From: Ruixingdingia sedimenti
GTDB lineage: Bacteria; Pseudomonadota; Alphaproteobacteria; Rhodobacterales; Rhodobacteraceae
Direction: 5' to 3'
DNA length: 64,000 nucleotides
Assembly (NCBI RefSeq): GCF_031432425.1
Contig: NZ_JAVKPH010000020.1
Coordinates: forward strand, 1-64,000
Shown here: piece by piece, positions 24,966 through 33,393 of the stretch
Layout: every line of letters starts with the position of its first letter
Numbering within the stretch: the first letter of the stretch is position 1
Made by a program: the position numbers and the translations under genes
Notes under the pieces: model-generated
What the model saw: the letters and a program-made list of their open reading frames with translations, nothing else
Told to the model about the DNA's origin: nothing
Database searches by the model: none

Positions 24966-25029
24966 GGCTCTCCATATCCAAGAGCCGGGCCGTCCCGGAC
25001 AATGCGCCAAGGCCGGGGTCGTCCCCGGC
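24966..25029 (-). promoter_or_regulatory. Guanidine-II (mini-ykkC) riboswitch
   Basis: On the minus strand two hairpins have the defining ACGR tetraloops: P1 at 25029-25012, stem GCCGGGG/CCCCGGC with loop ACGA, and P2 at 24998-24985, stem CCGGG/CCCGG with loop ACGG, joined by 13 nt. Gdx follows 22 nt later. The ribosome site GGAGAG (24973-24968) lies in AGAGCC (24971-24966), which can pair with GGCTCT (24986-24981); that arm includes the last bases of P2. Guanidinium binding should favour P2 and free the ribosome site. The architecture is seen directly, the switch mechanism is inference. Confidence 0.9.
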
Positions 25030-25116
25030 GGGGAAAGGGTAGCACGCATGGCCGCCGGGACAAGCCCCCGGCCTGCGGATCCTGCGCCCTTCGCCCGGCG
25101 GCGGTGCGGGGGGAAA

Positions 25117-25222
25117 GGGCGGTGGCCTCCGGCGGGGATATTCAAGTCCAGCCTGAAGGTGGGGGGGCGCCCTAGCGCGGAAGGCGGCGCGGCTTCATCT
25201 TGCCGAAAATACTCCCGCGCGG
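25117..25222. repeat. Bipartite intergenic repeat, copy A
   Basis: A 26-bp segment at 25117-25142 (ending CCTCCGGCGGGGATATT) is identical to 40583-40608. In both places GGCTTCATCTT follows about 50 bp later (here 25191-25201), leading into AAAATACTCCCGCGCGG. The block fills the gap between the riboswitch and the gatB end and holds no gene. Related copies occur at 40517-40609, 53966-53990 and 59040-59108. Confidence 0.6.
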
Positions 25223-25274
25223 AGCGCCCCCGGCAGAAGCCGCCGGGCGCCCGCGCCGGGGGTGGGCGCCGGGG

Positions 25275-26786
25275 TCAGAGCCCCAGTTTCTGCGCCACCA
25301 TCCGGTTCACCACCGCCGGGTCGGCCTTGCCGCCTGTGGCCTTCAGCACCTGCCCGGTGAACCAGCCGGCGAGTTTCGCGTTGACGCGCGCCTTTTCCAC
25401 CTGCGCGGGGTTGGCGGCGATCAGCCCGTCCAGCGCCTTTTCGATCTCGGCGGTGTCGGTCACGGCCTTCATCCCGCGCGCGGCCGCGACCTCGGCGGGG
25501 TCGCCGCCTTCGGTCCACAGGATCTCGAACAGCTCTTTCGCCATCTTCGACGTGATCTCGCCCCCGGCCAGCAGGTCGAGCATCCCGCCAAGCTGCGCCG
25601 CCGACACCGGCGTTTCCGCGATGGTCAGCCCTTCCTTGTTCAGGCGGCCGAAAAGTTCGTTGATGACCCAGTTCGCCGCCTGCTTGCCGTCGCGCCCCGC
25701 GGCCACCGATTCGAAGAAGGCGGCGGCGTCCAGTTCGGTGGTCAGCACGTTGGCGTCATAGTCGGTCAGGCCGAAATCCGCCATGAAGCGGGCCTTCTTG
25801 GCATCCGGCAGTTCCGGCATCGACGCGGCGATGTCATCGACCCAGCCCTGTTCGATTTCCAGCGGCAGCAGGTCGGGGCAGGGGAAATAGCGGTAGTCGT
25901 GCGCCTCCTCCTTGCTGCGCATCGACCGCGTTTCGCCCTTGTCGGGATCGTAGAGGCGGGTTTCCTGATCCACCTTGCCGCCGTCTTCCAGAATGGCGAT
26001 CTGGCGCCGGGCCTCGTATTCGATGGCCTGTTGGATGAAGCGCATGGAGTTCATGTTCTTGATCTCGCACCGCGTGCCGAGATGGCCGAAATCCTGCGTT
26101 TCCTGATAGCGTTCATAAGCGCCGGGCGGGCAGACAGAGACGTTGACGTCGGCGCGCAGGTTGCCGTTCTGCATGTTGCCGTCGCAGGTGCCTAAGTAAC
26201 GCAGGATCTGGCGCAGCTTGGCGACATAGGCCGCAGCTTCCTCCGGCCCGCGCAGGTCGGGGCGGCTGACGATTTCCATCAGCGCCACGCCGGTGCGGTT
26301 GAAATCCACGAAGGACATCGCCGGGTCCATGTCGTGGATCGACTTGCCGGCGTCCTGTTCCAGGTGGATGCGCTCGATCCGCACGCGGCGCGCCACGCCG
26401 GGGGCCATTTCCACGATCACCTCGCCCTCGCCCACGATGGGGTGGTAAAGCTGGCTGATCTGATAGCCCTGCGGCAGGTCGGGGTAGAAATAGTTCTTGC
26501 GGTCGAAGGCGGACATCAGGTTGATCCGTGCCTTGAGGCCGAGGCCCGTGCGCACCGCCTGTTCCACGCAGAATTCGTTGATCACCGGCAGCATGCCGGG
26601 CATCGCGGCATCCACGAAGGACACGTTGGCATTGGGTTCGGCGCCGAAGGCGGTCGAGGCGCCCGAGAACAGTTTCGCGTTCGAGGCGACCTGGGCGTGG
26701 ATTTCCATCCCGATCACCAGTTCCCAGTCGGCCTTGGCCCCGGCGATGACCCTGGGCTTGGGGGCGGTATAGGTCAGATCGAGCAT
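25275..26786 (-). CDS. gatB: Aspartyl/glutamyl-tRNA(Asn/Gln) amidotransferase subunit B
   Basis: A 503-residue GatB, the kinase/transamidase subunit of GatCAB, which converts Glu-tRNA(Gln) and Asp-tRNA(Asn). Start at 26786 (MLDLTYTAPKPR). Segments WELVIGMEIHAQVAS, GASTAFGAEPNANVSFVDAAMPGMLPV, KNYFYPDLPQGYQISQL, DFNRTGVALMEIVS and RYFPCPDLLPLEI are all canonical, and the C-terminal YqeY-like domain is complete. gatC and gatA are not within the window. Confidence 0.98.
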   Translation of the reverse strand: MLDLTYTAPKPRVIAGAKADWELVIGMEIHAQVASNAKLFSGASTAFGAEPNANVSFVDAAMPGMLPVINEFCVEQAVRTGLGLKARINLMSAFDRKNYFYPDLPQGYQISQLYHPIVGEGEVIVEMAPGVARRVRIERIHLEQDAGKSIHDMDPAMSFVDFNRTGVALMEIVSRPDLRGPEEAAAYVAKLRQILRYLGTCDGNMQNGNLRADVNVSVCPPGAYERYQETQDFGHLGTRCEIKNMNSMRFIQQAIEYEARRQIAILEDGGKVDQETRLYDPDKGETRSMRSKEEAHDYRYFPCPDLLPLEIEQGWVDDIAASMPELPDAKKARFMADFGLTDYDANVLTTELDAAAFFESVAAGRDGKQAANWVINELFGRLNKEGLTIAETPVSAAQLGGMLDLLAGGEITSKMAKELFEILWTEGGDPAEVAAARGMKAVTDTAEIEKALDGLIAANPAQVEKARVNAKLAGWFTGQVLKATGGKADPAVVNRMVAQKLGL

Positions 26787-26961
26787 CGGACACCTCGCTT
26801 GGATCGCGTTCGCGGATATGCCAGCCCCGCGGGCGCAGCGCAAGGCCGCCCGCCCCCGCGCGGGATTCCGCCGAAGGATTCACGCGATTGTTGCAGCATG
26901 TTGCCGCTATGGGCAAGTTGCGCGCGCCGGCCAGCGGGGCCGGTGCAGCGGAGACGGTCGG

Positions 26962-27552
26962 ATGGCAACCTGGATGCGGCGCCTTGCACTCGCGATGGTC
27001 ACGGTCTTGCCGATGGCCTGTACGATGGCCCCGGGGGCGACGCGCGACCAGGTTCCGGTGATGCGGTGGGACCACCGGCCGGAGGCAGAGATCTGGACCA
27101 CCCGGGCGCTCGCGTCGGTCGAACGCCATGACGACGACCTGACCGAACTGGTGCCCGCCGACATCGCCGCATGGTGCCCGGGCTATGTGAAGGCGGACGA
27201 AACCGACCGGCGGGCGTTCTGGGTCGGCATCCTGTCGGCGCTGGCCAAGCATGAAAGCACGTGGAACCCGGCGGCCTCTGGCGGTGGCGGGCGCTGGATC
27301 GGGCTGACGCAGATCGCGCCGGGGACGGCGCGGGCCTTCGGCTGCGAGGCGACCTCGGCGGGGGCGCTGAAGGATGGCGGGGCGAACCTGTCCTGCGCGG
27401 TGCGGATCGCGGCGGTGCAGGTGGGGCGCGACGGGCTGGTGGCCGGGAACGGCAGGCAGGGCCTGGGCCGCGACTGGGCGCCCTTCCGCAGCGCCGACAA
27501 GCGCGCCGAGATGGCGGCCTGGACCCGGGGGCAAAGCTACTGTCAGGGCTGA
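26962..27552 (+). CDS. Lytic transglycosylase, SLT domain
   Basis: A 196-residue exported protein. The start at 26962 gives a basic, hydrophobic signal ending LPMACTM; Cys20 could be lipidated, though the box is imperfect, so a secreted form is possible. The catalytic glutamate is E98 in LAKHESTWNPAA, and WIGLTQIAPGTARAFGC and CAVRIAAVQVGRDG fit the lysozyme-like SLT fold. It would cleave murein glycan strands non-hydrolytically in the periplasm. Convergent with pepN. Confidence 0.85.
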   Translation: MATWMRRLALAMVTVLPMACTMAPGATRDQVPVMRWDHRPEAEIWTTRALASVERHDDDLTELVPADIAAWCPGYVKADETDRRAFWVGILSALAKHESTWNPAASGGGGRWIGLTQIAPGTARAFGCEATSAGALKDGGANLSCAVRIAAVQVGRDGLVAGNGRQGLGRDWAPFRSADKRAEMAAWTRGQSYCQG

Positions 27553-27554
27553 GG

Positions 27555-27578
27555 CAGGGCGGGCAGACCCCCGCCCTG
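27555..27578. terminator. Hairpin between convergent transglycosylase and pepN genes
   Basis: CAGGGCGGG (27555-27563) pairs with CCCGCCCTG (27570-27578) across a 6-nt loop, immediately after the lytic transglycosylase stop. No T tract is present. Position between convergent genes suggests bidirectional transcription stop. Confidence 0.4.
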
Positions 27579-27607
27579 TGGGGCCGCGCCGTTGTGCAGG
27601 GCGGGAT

Positions 27608-30199
27608 TTATCCCGCGGCGCCGGCGGCCGCGTCGATCCCCGCCAGCATCCGCCCCGCCATTTCCGTCATGTCGCGCGACAGGCCCGGCACCGCGAGGAT
27701 CCGCGCCAGTTCCGCCCCGATCAGGCCGCGCCGGTCGGCGTCATAGCGGGTGGCGGTGTCGAAGGCGGTGGACATCCGCGCCGCCGTCTGCGGGTTCAGC
27801 GGGTCGAGCCGGATCAGCCAGTCCGCCACCAGCCGGTAGCCCGCGCCATCGGCACGGTGGAACCCGGCATGGTTGCCCGAAAACGCCCCGATCACCGCGC
27901 GGAAGCGGTTGGGGTTCTTCCAGTCGAAGGCCGGATGCGCGGTCAGGCCCGCCACCAGTTCCGCCGCCCCCGCGGGTGCCGCCAGCGCGGACTGGAGCGA
28001 GAACCACTTGTCCATCACCAGCCGGTCATGGCCCCACTGGCGGGCGAAGGCGGCCAGTTCCGCGTCCGCGCGCCCGGCCTCGATCAGGCAGGCGAGTGCG
28101 CCGGTCTGGTCGGTCATGTTGTCGGCGGCGGCATAGGCGCGGGCGGCGCGGGTGCCCCCGTCGATCCGCGTCATCAGCGCCAGCACCGCCAGCCGCAGCG
28201 CCCGTGCGCCCGCCGCCCGCGCATCGGGCGTATAGGGGCCGGGCAGGGCCAGCGCCTCGTAAAGCCCCGGCAGATGCGGCGCCAGATGCTGGGCCAGCCG
28301 GTCGCCCAACCGCTTGCGCGCGGCATGGATGCGGTCGGGGTCCGGCGTCAGCCCCGCGGTGTGGAGCGTCTGCGCCATGTCGTCCTCGCCCGGCAGCCGC
28401 AGGCAGAGCGCGCGGAAGGCGGGGTCGAGCGTTTCGTCCAGCAGCACCCGTTCCACCGCCGCCAGCCAGTCGGGGCCCGGCGCGGCATTGTCCGTCACCA
28501 TCCGCGCCAGCACCTGTTTCGCCAGCGCCCGCCCGGCTTCCCACCGGTTGAAGGTGTCGGTGTCATGCGCCAGCAGGAAGGCGCGTTCGGCATCCGTCCG
28601 GTCGTGGTCGAGGATCACGGGGGCGGAAAAACCCCGCAGGATCGACGGCACGGGCCGCGCCGCCAGCCCCTCGAACCGGAAGCTCTGCCGCGCCCCGGTC
28701 AGTTCCAGCACGGTGGTCGGCACCACCTCGTCCCCGTTGGGGTTCAGCAGGCCCACCGCCACCGGGATCGGCACCGGATGCTTCACCGGCTGGCCGGGGG
28801 TGGGGGGCGTCGCCTGTTCCAGCGTCAGGGTATAGGTGCCGCCATCCCAGTCCTCTGCCACCGTCACGCGCGGGGTGCCCGCCTGCGTGTACCAGCGGTG
28901 GAACTGCGACAGGTCGCGGCCCGTCGCATCCTCGAACACCTTCAGCCAGTCCTCGATCGTCGCCGCCTGTCCGTCATGGCGTGCGAAATAGAGGTCGAGC
29001 GCGTTTGCATAGCCCTCGGCCCCCACCAGACGGCGCAGCATGCCGATCAGTTCCGCGCCCTTTTCATAGACGGTGGCGGTGTAGAAATTGTTGATCTCGA
29101 CATAGCTGCCGGGCCGCACCGGATGGGCGAGCGGCCCCGCATCCTCGCGGAACTGGCGCGCGCGCAGCAACAGCACGTCCTCGATCCGCTTCACCGCATG
29201 GGACCGCATGTCGCCGGTGAACTGCTGGTCGCGGAACACCGTCAGCCCCTCTTTCAGGCACAGCTGGAACCAGTCGCGGCAGGTGATGCGGTTGCCGGTC
29301 CAGTTGTGGAAATATTCATGCGCGATGATCGCCTCGATCCGGGCGAAGTCGTCGTCGGTCGCGGTCTCTGGGCTGGCGAGGACGTAGCGGGAGTTGAAAA
29401 TGTTCAATCCCTTGTTCTCCATCGCGCCCATGTTGAAGTCGTCGACGGCCACGATGTTGAAAATGTCCAGGTCGTATTCGCGCCCGTACACCTCTTCGTC
29501 CCACCGCATGGACCGGATCAGCGATTCCATCGCCCAGTCGCACCGCCCTTCGTCGCCCGGGCGGACCCAGACGGCCAGCGCCACCTTGCGCCCCGACCGG
29601 GTGGTGAACTGCCCGCGATGCGCGCGCAGGTCGCCCGCCACCAGCGCGAACAGATAGGCGGGCTTGGGCCAGGGGTCGTCCCATTCGGCCCAACCCGGGC
29701 CTTGCGCCACAAGATTGCCGTTCGACAGCAGCACCGGCAGGCCGGATTCGACGCGCACCCGGAAGGGGGCCATGACATCGGGCCGGTCGGGGTAGAAGGT
29801 GATCTTGCGGAAGCCCTCGGCCTCGCATTGCGTGCAATACATGCCGTTCGACATGTAGAGCCCTTCCAGCGCGGTGTTGCCTTCGGGGGCGATCTCCACC
29901 TCCGTTTCCAGGGTGAAGGGGCCTTGGGGCAGGGCCGCGGCGGGGATGGTCAGGCCGGTGGCATCGGGGGTGACATCCAGCGCCACGCCCCCGATGGCGG
30001 CGCGGATCAGGCGCAGCCCCTCGCCATCCAGCCGCAGGTCGTGCCGCCCGGGGCGCGCCGGGTTGGGGGCCAGGTCCAGCCGCGCCGCGACGCGGGTCGC
30101 CCGCGGGGCCAGCCGGAAGGTCAGCGCGACGGCGCGGACAAGCCACGGCCAGGGCTGATAATCGGACAGGTACTGGACCTGCGGCGCTGCATCCTGCAT
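27608..30199 (-). CDS. pepN: Aminopeptidase N
   Basis: An 863-residue M1 zinc metallopeptidase, of normal PepN length. The exopeptidase motif GAMENKGLNIFN precedes the zinc site H294-E-Y-F-H298 with the third ligand E317 in CLKEGLTVF. The N-terminal saddle domain (LSDYQPWPWLVRAVALTFRL), the Ig-like domain (TPRVTVAEDWDGGTYTLTLEQ) and helical C-terminal domain are complete. Cytoplasmic, removes N-terminal residues from peptides. 57 bp after the nnrS stop on the same strand. Confidence 0.98.
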   Translation of the reverse strand: MQDAAPQVQYLSDYQPWPWLVRAVALTFRLAPRATRVAARLDLAPNPARPGRHDLRLDGEGLRLIRAAIGGVALDVTPDATGLTIPAAALPQGPFTLETEVEIAPEGNTALEGLYMSNGMYCTQCEAEGFRKITFYPDRPDVMAPFRVRVESGLPVLLSNGNLVAQGPGWAEWDDPWPKPAYLFALVAGDLRAHRGQFTTRSGRKVALAVWVRPGDEGRCDWAMESLIRSMRWDEEVYGREYDLDIFNIVAVDDFNMGAMENKGLNIFNSRYVLASPETATDDDFARIEAIIAHEYFHNWTGNRITCRDWFQLCLKEGLTVFRDQQFTGDMRSHAVKRIEDVLLLRARQFREDAGPLAHPVRPGSYVEINNFYTATVYEKGAELIGMLRRLVGAEGYANALDLYFARHDGQAATIEDWLKVFEDATGRDLSQFHRWYTQAGTPRVTVAEDWDGGTYTLTLEQATPPTPGQPVKHPVPIPVAVGLLNPNGDEVVPTTVLELTGARQSFRFEGLAARPVPSILRGFSAPVILDHDRTDAERAFLLAHDTDTFNRWEAGRALAKQVLARMVTDNAAPGPDWLAAVERVLLDETLDPAFRALCLRLPGEDDMAQTLHTAGLTPDPDRIHAARKRLGDRLAQHLAPHLPGLYEALALPGPYTPDARAAGARALRLAVLALMTRIDGGTRAARAYAAADNMTDQTGALACLIEAGRADAELAAFARQWGHDRLVMDKWFSLQSALAAPAGAAELVAGLTAHPAFDWKNPNRFRAVIGAFSGNHAGFHRADGAGYRLVADWLIRLDPLNPQTAARMSTAFDTATRYDADRRGLIGAELARILAVPGLSRDMTEMAGRMLAGIDAAAGAAG

Positions 30200-30256
30200 C
30201 GGAACCTCCTTGCCTGGCCCCGACCATCGCGCCGGGCGCGGGCGGCTGCAAGGGGG

Positions 30257-31465
30257 TCAGGCGCGGCGCATGGCCTGTTTGCGCGCCGCGCGGGGCAGCA
30301 GGAGGATCGGCGCATAGATCACCGCGAAGCCGCCGAAGGCCAGCAGCCAGAATCCCGCCGACAGGTGCAAAAGCCAGACCTCTGCCGGCATCAGGCCGGA
30401 GGCGAAGCGCGTCACCACCGCCAGCGCCAGCGCCACATAGCAGGCCGCGACCCAGGGCCCGGCGTGCAGCGGCCGCCCGGCGTGGCCGAGGCTCGCCCGC
30501 GTCATCACCGCCAGCGTCATCAGCCCGATGGCGCCCGCCAGCCACACATGCCGCGCGCCCGCCTGCGGCAGCCAGTCCACCGCCGCCGCCGCGACCGAAA
30601 GAAAGCCGAGCGCGTAGAAGGCATAGGCGAGATGCAGCACCCAGAGCAGCGGCTCCGCCCCCGTCTGGCCGCCCTGCCAGCGCGACAGCCGCCACAGTTG
30701 CGCCAGCCCCGCCAGCCCGCACAGCGCCGCCGTCAGCGGATGAAGGGGCAGCGCGACAAACCCCGCCAGCGCCAGCCCCGTCAGCGCCATCACCGCCCCG
30801 TCCGCCCGCCCGAAGGGCACCGGCAGCCGCGTGGCGCGCCGCTGCGCCAGCCAGTTGCGGGTGAAGCTGGGGATGATCCGCCCGCCGATGAGCCCGATCA
30901 GCATCAGCACCGCCGCCAGCCCGAACCGCAGGCCGAAACCGTCCGAGGCCACATCGCCCCGCCAAGACTCGGCATGGAACACTGCGTTCGCCAGCAGGAA
31001 CAGCAGCAAAAGCCCCAGCACCGGCAGGTTGCGCCAGTTCTTTCCGGCCACGATTTCCCGCCCCAGAAACAGCGCCAGCGCCACCATCATCGCCAGATCC
31101 GCCACCAGCACCAGCCAAGAGGGCAGCAACGCGCCGAAGGCCACCGCCAGCCTTCCTGCCAGCCACAGCGCCGCCAGCCCGCCGAGCCGCCAACCCACCA
31201 CCGGCAGCCGCCCGGTCCAGTTCGGCACCGCCGTCAGCAGGAACCCGGCGATCACCGCGCTGGTGTATCCAAAGACGAATTCATGCGCGTGCCAGGCGAC
31301 CGGATCGAACCCGGTGGGCAGCGCCAGATGCCCGGTCAGCATCGGCAGCCACAGCAGCATCGCCACCACGGCCCAGGCCCCGGCCATGAAAAAGAAGGGC
31401 CGGAAGCCGAAGCTCAGCACCGCCGGGCCGGTCCAGCCGCGGATCAGTTCTGCCGACGTGCTCAT
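30257..31465 (-). CDS. nnrS: NnrS family haem/copper-related membrane protein
   Basis: A 402-residue polytopic protein with about 12 hydrophobic helices. The N-terminus carries LSFGFRPFFFMAGAWA and the family motif DPVAWHAHEFVFGYTSAVIAGFLLTAVPNWTG, with histidines proposed as metal ligands. NnrS relieves nitrosative stress, especially under low oxygen. Its ATG overlaps the stop of the truncated-globin gene (31462-31465), so the two are coupled and probably both serve nitric oxide defence. Confidence 0.95.
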   Translation of the reverse strand: MSTSAELIRGWTGPAVLSFGFRPFFFMAGAWAVVAMLLWLPMLTGHLALPTGFDPVAWHAHEFVFGYTSAVIAGFLLTAVPNWTGRLPVVGWRLGGLAALWLAGRLAVAFGALLPSWLVLVADLAMMVALALFLGREIVAGKNWRNLPVLGLLLLFLLANAVFHAESWRGDVASDGFGLRFGLAAVLMLIGLIGGRIIPSFTRNWLAQRRATRLPVPFGRADGAVMALTGLALAGFVALPLHPLTAALCGLAGLAQLWRLSRWQGGQTGAEPLLWVLHLAYAFYALGFLSVAAAAVDWLPQAGARHVWLAGAIGLMTLAVMTRASLGHAGRPLHAGPWVAACYVALALAVVTRFASGLMPAEVWLLHLSAGFWLLAFGGFAVIYAPILLLPRAARKQAMRRA

Positions 31466-31920
31466 GCCCCCGCCCCCCGGCGATAGAGCGCGGGCATGCC
31501 GCCCGCCGCATCCTTGATCGCCATGTCGAGCGACCGCGCGATGCGTTCGGCCCGCACGATCAGGTAGTCCGCGCCCTCGGGCGTGCAGGTTTCGTGCGCG
31601 GTTTCGCGGAACAGCGCCAGCCAGCGTTCGAAATGCGCCCAGTCCACCGGCAGCCCCATATGCGCCGGCACCGGCGCGCCGTGATAGCGCCCCGTCATCA
31701 GCGCGACCGAGGACCAGAAATCCACCATCCGGTCCAGATGGGGGCCCCAGTCGTGGATGCGTTCGGCGAAGATCGGGCCCAGAACGGCATCCGCGCGGAT
31801 CCTGGCGTAGAAATTATGGACCAGCGCGGCGATGAGCGCCTCGTCCAGCCCGGTTTCGGCCATCAGCGCGGCGGTCTGCCGGGGGCGGGCGGAACGGATC
31901 GGGGGCAGGGGTTCGGACAT
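31462..31920 (-). CDS. Group III truncated haemoglobin
   Basis: A 152-residue 2-over-2 globin. The LVHNFYARIRADAVLGPIF helix, DFWSSVALMTGRYHGAPVPAHMGLPV with the conserved histidine/haem-pocket region, and FERWLALFRETAHE place it in group III. Such globins bind oxygen or nitric oxide in the cytoplasm. Start at 31920 with GGAGG just inside 31921-31925 on the plus reading, giving only a weak minus-strand ribosome site. Overlaps nnrS by four bases, supporting a shared NO-related role. Confidence 0.93.
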   Translation of the reverse strand: MSEPLPPIRSARPRQTAALMAETGLDEALIAALVHNFYARIRADAVLGPIFAERIHDWGPHLDRMVDFWSSVALMTGRYHGAPVPAHMGLPVDWAHFERWLALFRETAHETCTPEGADYLIVRAERIARSLDMAIKDAAGGMPALYRRGAGA

Positions 31921-31947
31921 GGAGGAACCGGGATCAATTGGTATCTG

Positions 31948-31959
31948 TAATGCACATTA
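31948..31959. promoter_or_regulatory. TAATG-CA-CATTA palindrome upstream of globin-nnrS
   Basis: TAATG (31948-31952) and CATTA (31955-31959) are perfect inverted repeats with a 2-bp centre, 28 bp upstream of the globin start in the only AT-rich part of the region. Short palindromes with ATG/CAT half-sites resemble Rrf2-type (NsrR) operators, which would fit an NO-responsive unit, but NsrR sites are usually longer. Assignment tentative. Confidence 0.35.
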
Positions 31960-32052
31960 GCACCCCGCAACGCCCGCCGCATCCCCCGCCGGGGTGCCGG
32001 ATGGTCGCAGGGGGGCTTGCCTGCGGCGCGGCCGGCGCTACAAGTTTGTTCC

Positions 32053-33333
32053 ATGAATGTTCTTGTCTGGTTCAGGCGCGACCTGCGGGTGGCGGACCAC
32101 CCGGCGCTGGCCCTTGCGGCCGGCCTCGGGGCGGTGTTGCCGCTTTATATCGTGGACCCTGCCGACTGGGCGGCGGCAGAGGCTTCGGCCCGGCAATGGG
32201 CCTTCGTGGCCGAATCGCTGGCGGATCTGCAGGGGGCGCTGGCGGGGCTCGGGGCGCCGCTGGTGGTGCGCGTGGGTCCGCCGGCAGAGGTGCTGGCCCG
32301 GCTTTGCCGCGCGCACCGGATCACGCGGATCGTCTGCCATGCGGGCCCGGGGGATGCGGGGCTGGCGGCCTGGGCGCGGGCGCAGGGGATCGGGTGGGAG
32401 GCGCTGCCCCCGCCCGCCCCCGGCGCCGCGCCGCTGCTCCCGCCCGGCGCGCTGACCCCCGTGACGGGCGTCGCGCCGGGGCTGATCCCGGTGGCGCGGG
32501 CGCTGCGGCTGGCCGACGACCGCTGCGCCCACCGGCAGGCCGGGGGGCGGGCGCAGGGGCTGGCGCTGCTGGACAGTTTCCTTGCCGCCCGGGGCGAGGG
32601 CTATGGCCTGCCCGCCGCGCCGATGGTGGCGGAACGCGCGTCCTCGCGCCTGTCGCCGCATCTGACCCATGGCACGCTGTCGCCGGCAGAGGTCGCGGCG
32701 GCGGTGGCGGTGCGGGTGGCCGAACGCCCCGGCGGGCGCTGGCCGGTGGCGCTGCGCGCCTTTCGCGCGCGGCTGGACCAGCGGACCCAAGCCCCGGCCA
32801 TGATGCCCGAAGGCCCCGCCACCCCCCATCTGGCGGCTTTTGCGGCGGGCGAAACCGGGTTGCCCTTCGTGGATGCCTGCCTGCGCTATCTGCGCGCCAC
32901 CGGCTGGCTGGACGACCGGCTGCGGGCGATGCTGGCGGGGGTCGCCTGCCGGCATCTGGGGATCGGCGCGGGGCCTGCGGGGACGGTGCTGGCCCGCGCC
33001 TTCACCGATTACGACCCCGCCATCCACTGGCCGCAGATGCAGCGTATCGCCGCCGGGCAGGGCGCGCGGGCGGGTCATCCGGTGCGGCTGGGCCAGACCT
33101 GCGACCCCGAGGGCGCCTTCCTGCGCCGCTGGCTGCCGGAACTTGACGCGGTGCCCGATGCCTTCCTGCACACCCCCTGGCGCTGGCGCGGTGCGCCCGG
33201 GGTGCTGGGCCGCCGCTACCCCGAACCGCTGGTGGACCCGGCCGTCCCCCTGCCACGCCCGCCCGCCGCCGCCCCCCGCCGCGCCCCAAGGCCGCGCCCC
33301 GTGCCTGCGGGGCAACTCTGCCTCGACCTCTGA
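32053..33333 (+). CDS. Photolyase/cryptochrome family protein
   Basis: A 426-residue protein. Start at 32053. The N-terminal photolyase alpha/beta domain begins VLVWFRRDLRVADHPAL; the FAD-binding part includes SRLSPHLTHGTLSP, TGLPFVDACLRYLRATGWLDDRLRAM and DPEGAFLRRWLPEL. Instead of the usual asparagine-rich NNG.W segment it reads FTDYDPAIHWPQMQ, like a divergent bacterial cryptochrome-like group. The protein is shorter than classical photolyases (about 470). DNA repair activity is possible but not assured; a proline/arginine-rich tail ends it. Confidence 0.85.
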   Translation: MNVLVWFRRDLRVADHPALALAAGLGAVLPLYIVDPADWAAAEASARQWAFVAESLADLQGALAGLGAPLVVRVGPPAEVLARLCRAHRITRIVCHAGPGDAGLAAWARAQGIGWEALPPPAPGAAPLLPPGALTPVTGVAPGLIPVARALRLADDRCAHRQAGGRAQGLALLDSFLAARGEGYGLPAAPMVAERASSRLSPHLTHGTLSPAEVAAAVAVRVAERPGGRWPVALRAFRARLDQRTQAPAMMPEGPATPHLAAFAAGETGLPFVDACLRYLRATGWLDDRLRAMLAGVACRHLGIGAGPAGTVLARAFTDYDPAIHWPQMQRIAAGQGARAGHPVRLGQTCDPEGAFLRRWLPELDAVPDAFLHTPWRWRGAPGVLGRRYPEPLVDPAVPLPRPPAAAPRRAPRPRPVPAGQLCLDL

Positions 33334-33393
33334 GGTTGCCGTCGCGGGGGCAAGCGCCTAGCCTGCGCCCGGCACTGACGATAGGAGACGGGG

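Noticed and set aside
27374..31486. 1370-codon plus-strand frame opposite pepN and nnrS
   Set aside because: Long only because of high GC; the minus strand encodes complete known families.
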